Shown: positions 1-5,583, numbered from the stretch's first letter. The stretch is 5,583 nt of DNA from an uncultured Lachnospiraceae bacterium (GCA_958422845.1 CATZPU010000091.1:1-5583), one strand, 5' to 3'. The notes: generated from the letters alone by a model not told the origin. A program made the numbers and translations.

Positions 1-1077
1 CGCATACGTGTCGTTTCCAAAAAGTATAGGGAGTCTGATCCGAAACTCAAGACGCCCATCCTTACTGTTTTTCGCTGTAATCTGTCCAAAGTGCTCTCTT
101 ATCACCTCATAGACCAGATGCAGCCCTATCCCGAAATGCTTTCCGTCACTGGACGTTGTATAATACCTGCCGAATATTTCTTCCGGCTCCTGAATCAACG
201 CAATACTGTGCGAAAAAATATTGCAGCAGACCATTCTTCCGTCCTTGCGTACCTCGACGGTTATTTCACTGTCTTTGCGCGCATATTCTATCGTATTTAC
301 AAATAAATTTGTGAAAGCTTCCTTTAGCCAATACCTGTCGCCTTTCACAAATACATTTTCTTCAATTTCAAAATGAATCCTTTTGTCCGCCATATCCAGA
401 ACCAGCTCCTGCACCAACTCGGAAACAGACTCCGTTTTCCATTCCTTTCGTTTTTCCATCGGATATTTCACTTGTTTTAGAAGAGCCGACGTCAGAAAAT
501 CCATCTTCTGTATCTGCTTTTGACACACGGACAGATCCGCCTGCCTCTTATAACTTTCATATAATTCAAGATATATTTTCAGATTCGCAAGCGGAAGCCG
601 AAGCTGATGATACAGATTTTCCGTATACACCCGCAGCCTTTTTTCCTTCTCCTGCGTCTCCTCCCGTATATACGCGATCTCCCTTTGAGATGTTTCTTTT
701 ATTTGAGAAACGTACGCCTGCCCCATACGCTTCTCTTTTTTTATCAGAAGCAAAGAAACAGCCGCCGCGACCGCAATATTTTCCGCCAGAGAAACAAATA
801 TCCAGAGTTTTTCCCCCATCCTGCCTGAAATAATGCCCGCTCCTGAATTGCCATATCCCGATGCGTCCAATACGGCTTCTCCTCTTTCCCTGTAAGAAAG
901 CGGCGCATGCTGCATATACATCGCAGTCAGCTCCTGAGCAAATGACTCGTCAATACAGGCTGCCTGTCCCAAAAGCCCGACCATGTTCCTGCGGTTCCAA
1001 GATACCTGCCAAGCCGAAATCAACAGGCAGGGCAGCAACATCAGTATGATACAACCGACATATTTTCTTTGTTTCAT
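1..1077 (-). CDS. Sensor histidine kinase of a two-component system, 3' end cut by window edge
   Basis: Membrane sensor kinase expected to autophosphorylate on His and pass phosphate to the regulator encoded just upstream. Translating the minus strand from ATG at 1077 gives 359 codons without a stop to base 1. Visible parts are TM1 about residues 7-25, a short external loop about 26-91, TM2 about 92-112, a charged linker (113-150), an H box with His157 (YHQLRLPLANLK), an N box (NLFVNTIEYA, Asn257 and Asn261), an F-box-like IFGRYY (301-306) and a G2 box GIGL (316-319). The frame ends after the typical last strand (RIRLPIL), so probably only a few residues are missing. Start choice: GGGAGGG lies 3 nt upstream of ATG, and the regulator's stop is 11 bp away, so the two are one operon. 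Odd points: the residue after His is Gln, there is Leu where HisKA proteins usually have Thr/Asn four residues on, and no DxGxG G1 motif is present (about 286-295 reads NIFSHSIALI). The signal sensed is unknown. Confidence 0.93.
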   Translation of the reverse strand, partial: MKQRKYVGCIILMLLPCLLISAWQVSWNRRNMVGLLGQAACIDESFAQELTAMYMQHAPLSYRERGEAVLDASGYGNSGAGIISGRMGEKLWIFVSLAENIAVAAAVSLLLIKKEKRMGQAYVSQIKETSQREIAYIREETQEKEKRLRVYTENLYHQLRLPLANLKIYLELYESYKRQADLSVCQKQIQKMDFLTSALLKQVKYPMEKRKEWKTESVSELVQELVLDMADKRIHFEIEENVFVKGDRYWLKEAFTNLFVNTIEYARKDSEITVEVRKDGRMVCCNIFSHSIALIQEPEEIFGRYYTTSSDGKHFGIGLHLVYEVIREHFGQITAKNSKDGRLEFRIRLPILFGNDTYA

Positions 1078-1088
1078 AAACCCTCCCT

Positions 1089-1769
1089 TTACAGCTCGCT
1101 CCTCCAGCGATACCCTATGCCGTGAACGGTTTCAATATAGTTCTTCTCAGAAACAGAGGCAATCTTCCTCCTCAGCCTGCTCATAGTCACGGTAAGCGTA
1201 TTATTTTCTACGAACACACCCTTCCCGTCCCAGAATTTTTCAAACAAAAGCGTACGTGTCACAATACAGCCTCTATTCGCGATCAGAACCTCAAGAAGCT
1301 TCCATTCAAGCGCAGTCAGGCAAATGTCTTTTTCTTCGTAGCTTATTTTTTTTCGATCAAATGCTACAAGCAGTTCTTTCTGCCGATAAAAGCGATCCTC
1401 CCGCTTTTTCATCCGACTGCTTCTGCGCAGCAGAGCTTCTATCCTTGCGGCAAGCTGCAAAAAGGAAAAGGGCTTTACGACGTAATCATCCGCGCCGCAG
1501 GAAAAGCCATGCAAAATACTCTCCTCATCATCCCGAACCGTCAAAAACAAGATGGGCATGTCGTACAATTCCCGTATACGACTGCACAATGCAAAGCCGT
1601 CCGTCCCTCCAAGCTCAATATCGAGAATACAAAGCTCTATTTCCTGCGCGCTCAGTACGCGCATTGCTCCTGATGCGTCCGGCAGTTCTACGAAAGCATA
1701 CTGCCGCTGAAAATATGCAGTCACCCCCTGCCTGATGTTCTCATCATCCTCTACAAATAAAATTGCCAT
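1089..1769 (-). CDS. OmpR/PhoB-family response regulator, two-component system
   Basis: A 226-residue DNA-binding regulator activated by phosphorylation. The receiver domain (about 1-115) has the acidic pocket E7/D8/D9, phospho-acceptor Asp50 in CILDIELGGTDGF, the switch Thr77 (LFLTVRD), Lys99 (VVKPF) and the usual GADDY before it. A linker of about 20 basic residues leads to a winged-helix output domain (about 133-225) with LTALEWKLLEVL, the recognition-helix region TLTVTMSRLRRKI (191-203) and the C-terminal wing IETVHGIGYRW (212-222). Length is normal for the family. AAGGAG ends 6 nt before ATG 1769. It is first in an operon with the kinase gene 11 bp downstream and is divergent from the exported-protein gene at 1953. 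Regulators of this type often control their own operon and a neighbouring gene; the target here is inferred only from position. The PhoB/VanR-like class is certain, the specific orthologue is not. Confidence 0.97.
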   Translation of the reverse strand: MAILFVEDDENIRQGVTAYFQRQYAFVELPDASGAMRVLSAQEIELCILDIELGGTDGFALCSRIRELYDMPILFLTVRDDEESILHGFSCGADDYVVKPFSFLQLAARIEALLRRSSRMKKREDRFYRQKELLVAFDRKKISYEEKDICLTALEWKLLEVLIANRGCIVTRTLLFEKFWDGKGVFVENNTLTVTMSRLRRKIASVSEKNYIETVHGIGYRWRSEL

Positions 1770-1775
1770 GTTACT

Positions 1776-1781
1776 CTCCTT
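1776..1781 (-). promoter_or_regulatory. Ribosome binding site of the response regulator
   Basis: AAGGAG on the minus strand, 6 nt before ATG 1769. It supports that start codon for the regulator. Confidence 0.85.
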
Positions 1782-1832
1782 GATGCCGCCGATAATATTT
1801 TGTTATTTTTCACTAATTATTCTCTTTTTATG

Positions 1833-1866
1833 ATTATATATTATATTATTTATACAAAAGATACAA
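1833..1866 (-). promoter_or_regulatory. Probable promoter of the regulator-kinase operon
   Basis: On the minus strand two perfect TATAAT hexamers occur at 1845-1840 and 1838-1833. Upstream are two TTGTAT hexamers at 1866-1861 and 1857-1852, themselves 9 bp apart. The pair 1866/1845 has a 15-bp spacer and the other pairing 13 bp, both shorter than the ideal 17, so which hexamers are used is uncertain. The TTGTAT repeat could instead be part of a regulator site. The leader to ATG 1769 would be about 55-65 nt. The surroundings are very AT-rich. Confidence 0.5.
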
Positions 1867-1908
1867 CATAAATATTTTTCTTATTGTCACATTTTTGTAA
1901 GTTTTGTC

Positions 1909-1917
1909 TGTTATAAG
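1909..1917 (+). promoter_or_regulatory. Possible extended -10 promoter of the exported-protein gene
   Basis: The plus strand reads TGTTATAAG, which is TGn followed by TATAAG (5 of 6 to TATAAT). This is an extended -10 that needs little -35 contact. A TTGTCA hexamer at 1884-1889 is 22 bp away, too far for a standard -35. The predicted transcript start near 1924 would leave a leader of about 30 nt carrying the AAGGAG site. This is inference from motifs only. Confidence 0.4.
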
Positions 1918-1938
1918 TGTTGTAACAAATATTTCTGC

Positions 1939-1944
1939 AAGGAG
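1939..1944 (+). promoter_or_regulatory. Ribosome binding site that fixes the start of the exported protein at 1953
   Basis: AAGGAG at 1939-1944 lies 8 nt before ATG 1953. An in-frame GTG at 1944 overlaps this site and cannot be served by it, so 1953 is the better start. Starting there also gives a clean signal peptide beginning MKKYIR. Confidence 0.85.
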
Positions 1945-1952
1945 TGATTTTG

Positions 1953-2843
1953 ATGAAAAAATATATTCGTCCCATTCTAATTATTTTAGGGAGTGCTGCG
2001 TTTTCACTCCAATGCTTTGCAAAGCCCTCTGTCACCTTGGAACAGGAGCTATCTGAAACCGCAGACGATACCATACCATACGCCGAAACGTATACTGTCA
2101 CAAAAGAAGTCTTCGCATATGCAGGGAGTAATTGCATCGAGCTGACCGTGCAGTTATCGTGCCGTGACGAACCAAACAATCCCTCCGGCAGCTATATTCT
2201 GGATGTCAGCAATATTACCGCGTCTAATGTGTCGGGATGGTTTCATGTGCTTCCATCCGTATCCATAACAGACACCATCTATTATGATTGCAATCAGGCG
2301 GTAAAAATAAATCTGCAATACGACGCGAGTATCGGCGCAGGCTTCTACCCATATACTGCAACCATTGATGTCGGTCTGTCGGAGCCTGCAAACAAGCTTG
2401 AACAAGTCCTCTGGTTCACCGATGCCGATCCTGAGAGCATAAAAGATCCGGAGGAGCGTATCCAAGACAAAGTTTTATCGGAGTATGGAGACCAGCTTCC
2501 GGAAATCGTCTTTTTACCATTACAAATAGATGAAGTTTCAGATATGATCCAGAACCGTGCGTCTGACGAAGATCACAAAGAATCCGGCACCCACATCTTC
2601 GTGATCACGACGCATGAGGCGGAAGTCTGTCGGCAGCTTGAGGAGCAGGGACTTATCCCTGAATGGTTTGATTTTAGGGACGAGAAGAGTCTTGCCGCGT
2701 ACAATGAAAGTGCTGAAGTCTTTTGCACTCCGGACTGTGATGCGCTCGATCTTCTTGGCAGCTTTGTAATCTGTCCGGCAGATTATACAGGTATGACGAG
2801 CACCGTTTTATCCGTCACTTTAAGCCACTGGAGCGAGTGGTAA
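1953..2843 (+). CDS. Exported protein of unknown function, divergent from the two-component operon
   Basis: A 296-residue protein I do not recognise. Residues 1-23 form a signal peptide: basic MKKYIR, a hydrophobic core, and FA-K as the likely signal peptidase I cut after Ala23. Cys21 lies near the end but the surrounding SLQC is a poor lipobox. The mature protein is acidic. Residues about 45-142 look beta-rich (YTVTKEVFAYAG, then CIELTVQLSC, then YPYTATIDV), like an immunoglobulin-type sandwich. Residues about 165-296 look mixed alpha/beta with FVITTHEAEVCRQLEEQG and end VTLSHWSEW. Seven Cys occur in the mature part, so disulfides are possible but cannot all pair. There is no membrane anchor, LPXTG or repeat domain. 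Its start lies 183 bp from that of the response regulator in a head-to-head layout, so it may be a target or an input partner of that system. Function is unknown. Coding potential is good: a strong RBS, a long frame and no convincing competitor on the other strand. Confidence 0.85.
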   Translation: MKKYIRPILIILGSAAFSLQCFAKPSVTLEQELSETADDTIPYAETYTVTKEVFAYAGSNCIELTVQLSCRDEPNNPSGSYILDVSNITASNVSGWFHVLPSVSITDTIYYDCNQAVKINLQYDASIGAGFYPYTATIDVGLSEPANKLEQVLWFTDADPESIKDPEERIQDKVLSEYGDQLPEIVFLPLQIDEVSDMIQNRASDEDHKESGTHIFVITTHEAEVCRQLEEQGLIPEWFDFRDEKSLAAYNESAEVFCTPDCDALDLLGSFVICPADYTGMTSTVLSVTLSHWSEW

Positions 2844-2850
2844 TCTAATG

Positions 2851-2978
2851 TAAAGGGGATATTGCAAAATACATCCGGCGGTACCCTTTCGGGTGATTTT
2901 CCTCCGAAAACTAAAATGTTTTCTGCGGAAAACACACCGAAAATCCACCGGAATCAATATTTTGCAACATCCCCTTTA
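2851..2978. repeat. 128-bp near-perfect palindromic element (MITE-like or bidirectional stem-loop)
   Basis: The left arm 2851-2871 (TAAAGGGGATATTGC...) pairs with the right arm 2958-2978 (...GCAACATCCCCTTTA) at 20 of 21 positions. Inside, CCGGCGG (2875-2881) pairs with CCACCGG (2945-2951) with one mismatch. TTTTCC (2897-2902) pairs with GGAAAA (2927-2932), and GAAAAC (2906-2911) with GTTTTC (2918-2923) around the loop TAAAAT. Outer arms and inner stems share one centre, 2914.5. An extra ACCC/GGGT hairpin lies at 2883-2894. Both ends are TA, as expected for TA-duplicating elements (IS630/mariner type), but the mobile origin is inferred. It lies 7 bp past one stop and 8 bp past the convergent one. 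It may block transcription from both sides, yet neither side has a proper T tract. Confidence 0.8.
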
Positions 2979-2986
2979 TCGCTCTG

Positions 2987-4195
2987 TCACTGCTCTTTTT
3001 CAAGCAGTACATCCATGATCCTATATCCTTCTTTTCGGAATATGCCGCTTTCCTTCGCCGTTTTCTCACAGTAGAACCTGCTCTCTCCGAGTTTTCTTGT
3101 GCTGTCCCAGAGAAGATACGGCACGGGATCGCCCGTATGCGTGCGGATGCGAAGCGGCGTCGGGTGATCGGGAAGAATCAGCATGCGGTACGGCTCGCCG
3201 GATGCATCCATCTGCTCCTTTATGATGCGGATCACGCGTGAATCCAGATATTCTATCGCCTGTATCTTCCGTTCCAGACTGCCCTGATGTCCCATCTCGT
3301 CCGGTCCCTCCAGATGCACGTACACAAAATCTGCCCCATCTTTCAGCAGCGCGTCGACTGCCGCCTGCGCCTTCCCTTCATAATTCGTATGCAGGCCGCC
3401 ATTTGCGCCCGACACAACGACATTTTTCATGTCTGCGCCGACTGCAATTCCTTTAAGCAAATCGACTGCCGAGATCATCACTCCTTTTTTTCCGTATTTT
3501 TCTTCAAAAGAAGTCACCACCGGCTTTGTACCTGCACCCCAGAACCAGCAGCTATTCGCCGGATTCAGTCCTTTTTCTTTCCTCGCAAGATTCAGGGGAT
3601 GCTTTGAAAGTATCTCATAGCTGCGCTCCATCATGGCACGCAGCGCGGCATCCTCCGGAAGATACGCTCCGATCACCTCTGTAAGATGATCGTGCGGCGG
3701 CTCAAGCTCTGCGACGCTGCCATTCGCCCAGATAACACAATGGCGGTAACTTGTCCCTGTATAGAACTGATACGTCTCATTTTCAAACTCTCTTCGCAGC
3801 GCATCGAGCAGGATCGCCGCATCCTCCGTACTGATCTCGTCTGAGCTGTGGTCGATGATGCGTTTCTTTTCGTAACTGTCCTCTTCCTCAGAGAGCGTCA
3901 CGAGATTACATCGCATCGCCACATCCGTATCTTTCATCGGCACGCCGATACTGAGCGCTTCCAGCGGAGAGCGCCCCGTATAAAACCTGCGCGGATCGTA
4001 TCCGAGCACCGCCAGATTTGCCGTATCGCTCCCCGGACTCATTCCTTCTGGAATCGTCTGCAAAAGCCCGATCTCTGCCTGTGCTGCCAGAGTGTCCATT
4101 GCCGGAGTCTTCGCCGCCTCAAGCGGCGTCTTTCCTCCAAGCGCTTCCTGCGGCTCGTCTGCCATCCCGTCCCCAAGAACTACGATATATTTCAA
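2987..4195 (-). CDS. apgM: ApgM-type cofactor-independent phosphoglycerate mutase-like protein, candidate homoserine kinase
   Basis: A 402-residue member of the alkaline-phosphatase superfamily in the archaeal-type phosphoglycerate mutase branch. This family interconverts 2- and 3-phosphoglycerate, and a bacterial subgroup has been proposed to phosphorylate homoserine. Visible motifs are the metal ligand Asp9 (VVLGDGMAD), nucleophile Ser56 in SPGSDTANLAVLGYDP, GRSPLEA (74-80), PPHDHL (167-171), NGGLHTNYEG, GPDEMGH (Asp299, His303), LPDHPTPL (Asp343, His344) and THTGDP (His353). All expected metal and catalytic residues seem intact and the length is normal. The start is TTG 4195: an in-frame TGA lies two codons upstream and no ATG or GTG fits, while the first strand MKYIVVLGDG is needed. 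AGGAAGGGA ends 10 nt before it. It follows hom on the same strand after 113 bp. That neighbourhood, with no ThrB in view, favours a threonine-pathway role; glycolytic mutase activity remains possible. Confidence 0.93.
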   Translation of the reverse strand: MKYIVVLGDGMADEPQEALGGKTPLEAAKTPAMDTLAAQAEIGLLQTIPEGMSPGSDTANLAVLGYDPRRFYTGRSPLEALSIGVPMKDTDVAMRCNLVTLSEEEDSYEKKRIIDHSSDEISTEDAAILLDALRREFENETYQFYTGTSYRHCVIWANGSVAELEPPHDHLTEVIGAYLPEDAALRAMMERSYEILSKHPLNLARKEKGLNPANSCWFWGAGTKPVVTSFEEKYGKKGVMISAVDLLKGIAVGADMKNVVVSGANGGLHTNYEGKAQAAVDALLKDGADFVYVHLEGPDEMGHQGSLERKIQAIEYLDSRVIRIIKEQMDASGEPYRMLILPDHPTPLRIRTHTGDPVPYLLWDSTRKLGESRFYCEKTAKESGIFRKEGYRIMDVLLEKEQ

Positions 4196-4205
4196 TTTTC
4201 ACACA

Positions 4206-4214
4206 TCCCTTCCT
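4206..4214 (-). promoter_or_regulatory. Ribosome binding site for the TTG start of the ApgM-like gene
   Basis: AGGAAGGGA on the minus strand, 10 nt before TTG 4195. The spacing is a little long. An out-of-frame ATG at 4206 opens a four-codon mini-ORF (MCEN) whose TGA overlaps the TTG as TTGA. This may be chance or a coupling device. Confidence 0.6.
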
Positions 4215-4237
4215 GCCGCGACACACATTGCTCTACG

Positions 4238-4285
4238 TCACTATGCTTTTTGCGCCGCACTATACTTTTCCCTTCTGCACTATAC
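4238..4285 (-). repeat. Three phased CACTAT direct repeats in the hom-apgM spacer
   Basis: On the plus strand GCACTATAC occurs at 4257-4265 and again at 4277-4285, exactly 20 bp apart. A variant TCACTATGC lies at 4238-4246, placing its CACTAT core 19 bp from the next. Two of the copies are followed by a T run (CTTTT). On the transcribed strand each copy reads GTATAGTGC or GCATAGTGA, so TATAGT could also serve as a weak -10, but no good -35 is seen. The spacing near two helical turns would suit a DNA-binding protein. Role unknown. Confidence 0.5.
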
Positions 4286-4308
4286 AGCATTCTTATTCCG
4301 CTTTCATT

Positions 4309-5529
4309 TTAGCTCTGCTTATCCCGCATACGGATCATGCCAAGGATACCCTGTACCTGCGCTGCGCGCTCCTCATACGCCTGCTCCGTCATAGCTTCTG
4401 TCACAAAACCGAACTCACCGGATACGCCTGCTTCCACAAGCTCGATATTTCCAAACAGCTTCTCCATCTCTGATTGCTCCTGCGCGCCTCCCTTGGCACG
4501 GATAAAGAAACGCTTTATTGTGCCGGAAACGTCCGTAAGCTCCTGCTTCTGCGGATTCCACGAAGAAACTACTCCCGTTCCGAGCGTCTGCGCCGCCTCA
4601 ACAACGTCTGCCGCAACTGCGCTCGCGGTAGCCTCTTTTCCTGCTCCCTGCCCATAGAACATCGCATCGCCGAGCATATTTCCATGTACAAAGATCGCAT
4701 TGAATACGCCGTTTACCGCAAAGAGCGGATCGTCCTTTTCCACGAGATACGGCGCTACCATCGCCATTACCTGATCTCCCTGTCTGCTGCTGTAGGCGAG
4801 CAGTTTGATCGTCCGGCACATCGCCTTTGCATAAAGAATGTCCGCAGATGTGATCTTTGTAATTCCCTCTGTGTAAATATCTGTAAAATCAACGCGTCTG
4901 CCATACGCCAGAGACGAGAGTATCGCGATCTTGCGGCATGCGTCGTGCCCCTCTATATCTGCTTCCGGATTCCGCTCCGCATACCCTTTCTGCTGTGCGT
5001 CGCGCAGCACATCATCAAACTCCAGTCCCTCGTCGATCATCTTCGTCAGAATATAGTTCGTCGTACCGTTTAAGATGCCCGTGATCTCGTCGATCACATC
5101 TGCGGTCAGCGAAGTACGCAGCGGGCGGATGATCGGAATACCGCCTCCGCAGCTTGCCTCAAACAGATAGCTTGCATTATGCTCCCTTGCGATCTGCTGA
5201 AGCTGTGTACCATGGCGTGCGACAAGCTCCTTATTTGAAGTACACACACTCTTTCCTGCCTCCAACGCGCGTTTGGAAAAAGTAAAAGCCGGCTCTGTGC
5301 CGCCCATCACCTCGACCACGATCTGTACCTCCGGATCATTTACGATCTCCTCGTAGTCATGCACGATCTTATCCTGATTCGGATCTCCCGGAAAATCACG
5401 CAGATCCAAAATGTATTTCACATTCAGATCCACTCCTGCTTTCTCAAGTATACTGTCGTGGTTCGTGTCGATCACTTCCACCACACCGGAACCTACTGTT
5501 CCGTATCCCAGCACTGCAACCTGTATCAT
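4309..5529 (-). CDS. hom: Homoserine dehydrogenase
   Basis: NAD(P)H-dependent reduction of aspartate 4-semialdehyde to homoserine, the branch step to threonine and methionine, in the cytoplasm. From ATG 5529 it is 406 residues. The N-terminal Rossmann fold has VAVLGYGTVGSG (4-15, GxGxxG), then VVEVMGGTEPA (71-81) and CTSNKELVA (96-104, Lys100). The catalytic/substrate region has GILNGTTNYIL (151-161) and AERNPEADIEGHDACRK (184-200, with Asp191, Asp196 and Lys200). Residues about 335-406 (GTIKRFFIRAKGG to MIRMRD) fit a compact ACT-like regulatory domain, so feedback by threonine is likely but inferred. The frame is open 17 codons further upstream to an ATG at 5580, but AGGAGG sits 5 nt before ATG 5529 and the family's first strand starts there. 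The ApgM-like gene follows after 113 bp on the same strand, suggesting a threonine operon. Confidence 0.97.
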   Translation of the reverse strand: MIQVAVLGYGTVGSGVVEVIDTNHDSILEKAGVDLNVKYILDLRDFPGDPNQDKIVHDYEEIVNDPEVQIVVEVMGGTEPAFTFSKRALEAGKSVCTSNKELVARHGTQLQQIAREHNASYLFEASCGGGIPIIRPLRTSLTADVIDEITGILNGTTNYILTKMIDEGLEFDDVLRDAQQKGYAERNPEADIEGHDACRKIAILSSLAYGRRVDFTDIYTEGITKITSADILYAKAMCRTIKLLAYSSRQGDQVMAMVAPYLVEKDDPLFAVNGVFNAIFVHGNMLGDAMFYGQGAGKEATASAVAADVVEAAQTLGTGVVSSWNPQKQELTDVSGTIKRFFIRAKGGAQEQSEMEKLFGNIELVEAGVSGEFGFVTEAMTEQAYEERAAQVQGILGMIRMRDKQS

Positions 5530-5534
5530 AATTT

Positions 5535-5540
5535 CCTCCT
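5535..5540 (-). promoter_or_regulatory. Ribosome binding site that sets the hom start at 5529
   Basis: AGGAGG on the minus strand, 5 nt before ATG 5529. The alternative in-frame ATG at 5580 would place the 5550-5565 hairpin and this site inside the coding sequence and add an unlikely Arg-rich leader (MKKQRDAGRRRLDEEE). Confidence 0.85.
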
Positions 5541-5583
5541 CATCCAAGCGACGCCGTCCGGCGTCTCTCTGCTTTTTCATTTC
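5540..5583 (-). other. Possible 3' end of an upstream gene running off the window
   Basis: One minus-strand frame is open from the window edge to TGA at 5542-5540, giving ...NEKAERRRTASLG, and would end 10 nt before the hom ATG next to its RBS. Another frame ends sooner, at TGA 5579-5577. Either could be the tail of a preceding operon gene. In related bacteria I would expect a small ACT-domain protein here, but 44 bases cannot show it. Confidence 0.25.
5550..5565 (-). other. Short GC-rich hairpin upstream of hom
   Basis: GACGCCGGACGGCGTC is an inverted repeat with a 6-bp stem (GACGCC/GGCGTC) and loop GGAC. It lies 20 nt before the hom ATG and 9 nt before its RBS. No T run follows, so it is not a standard terminator. 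It could be a leader stem-loop affecting translation or transcript stability. Confidence 0.45.

Noticed and set aside
1122..1735. Overlapping plus-strand frames opposite the response regulator
   Set aside because: The minus-strand regulator is complete with all receiver and winged-helix motifs; the plus-strand translations are low-quality shadows.
1850..2465. Minus-strand frames opposite the exported-protein gene
   Set aside because: They lack RBSs and recognisable domains, and one runs through the AT-rich promoter region. The plus-strand frame has a strong RBS and signal peptide.
2841..2860. Possible truncation of the exported protein by insertion of the palindromic element
   Set aside because: The TAA stop at 2841-2843 precedes the element by 7 bp, so insertion did not create the stop and there is no sign of a disrupted frame.
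2989..3008. ACTGCT/AGCAGT inverted repeat with a T run in the loop
   Set aside because: It lies within the last codons of the ApgM-like gene, the T run is in the 8-nt loop rather than after the stem, and the stem is only 6 bp. It is not a credible terminator.
3848..4473. Plus-strand open frames across the start of the ApgM-like gene and the end of hom
   Set aside because: They are antisense shadows of two well-conserved minus-strand enzymes, rich in Arg, His, Ser and Pro, with no RBS or recognisable domain.
4474..5073. A 199-codon plus-strand frame inside hom
   Set aside because: It is fully antisense to a complete homoserine dehydrogenase with intact motifs; its Cys/Arg-rich composition is typical of a shadow.
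1..5583. CRISPR array, tRNA, rRNA, transposase or phage genes
   Set aside because: I saw no regularly spaced repeat-spacer units, cloverleaf-like segments, or transposase or integrase motifs on either strand.

Overview
The window looks like chromosome from a low-to-mid GC Gram-positive anaerobe of the Clostridia, most likely Lachnospiraceae. The basis is strong purine-rich Shine-Dalgarno sequences (AAGGAG, AGGAGG), an OmpR-type regulator with a two-transmembrane kinase, and the pairing of homoserine dehydrogenase with an ApgM-like protein, an arrangement I associate with that group. The genus-level call is inference from gene content; no search could be run.

Left part (1-1769, minus strand): a two-component operon transcribed right to left. 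The response regulator (1089-1769) comes first. Eleven bases later comes a membrane histidine kinase (1-1077), whose frame is still open at base 1, so its last few residues lie outside the window. The kinase is easily overlooked because it runs off the edge. It keeps the phospho-acceptor His, the N box and the G2 box, but its H-box surroundings and G1 box are atypical.

Centre (1770-2843): an AT-rich divergent promoter region of 183 bp separates the regulator from a plus-strand gene (1953-2843). That gene encodes a 296-residue exported protein with a clear signal peptide and no family I recognise. The head-to-head layout makes it a candidate target or partner of the two-component system.

Junction (2844-2986): a 128-bp, almost full-length palindrome sits between two convergent genes. 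Both ends carry TA, the arms are 21 bp with one mismatch, and the inner stems are exactly centred. It resembles a foldback MITE or a long structured bidirectional stem-loop.

Right part (2987-5583, minus strand): homoserine dehydrogenase (hom, 4309-5529) is followed after 113 bp by an ApgM-type phosphoglycerate-mutase-like protein (2987-4195) that begins with TTG. No classical ThrB homoserine kinase is visible. Since this family has been proposed to act as an alternative homoserine kinase, the pair plausibly carries out aspartate semialdehyde to homoserine to O-phosphohomoserine in threonine synthesis. The hom-apgM spacer holds three phased CACTAT repeats. A hairpin and the possible end of another gene lie just upstream of hom.
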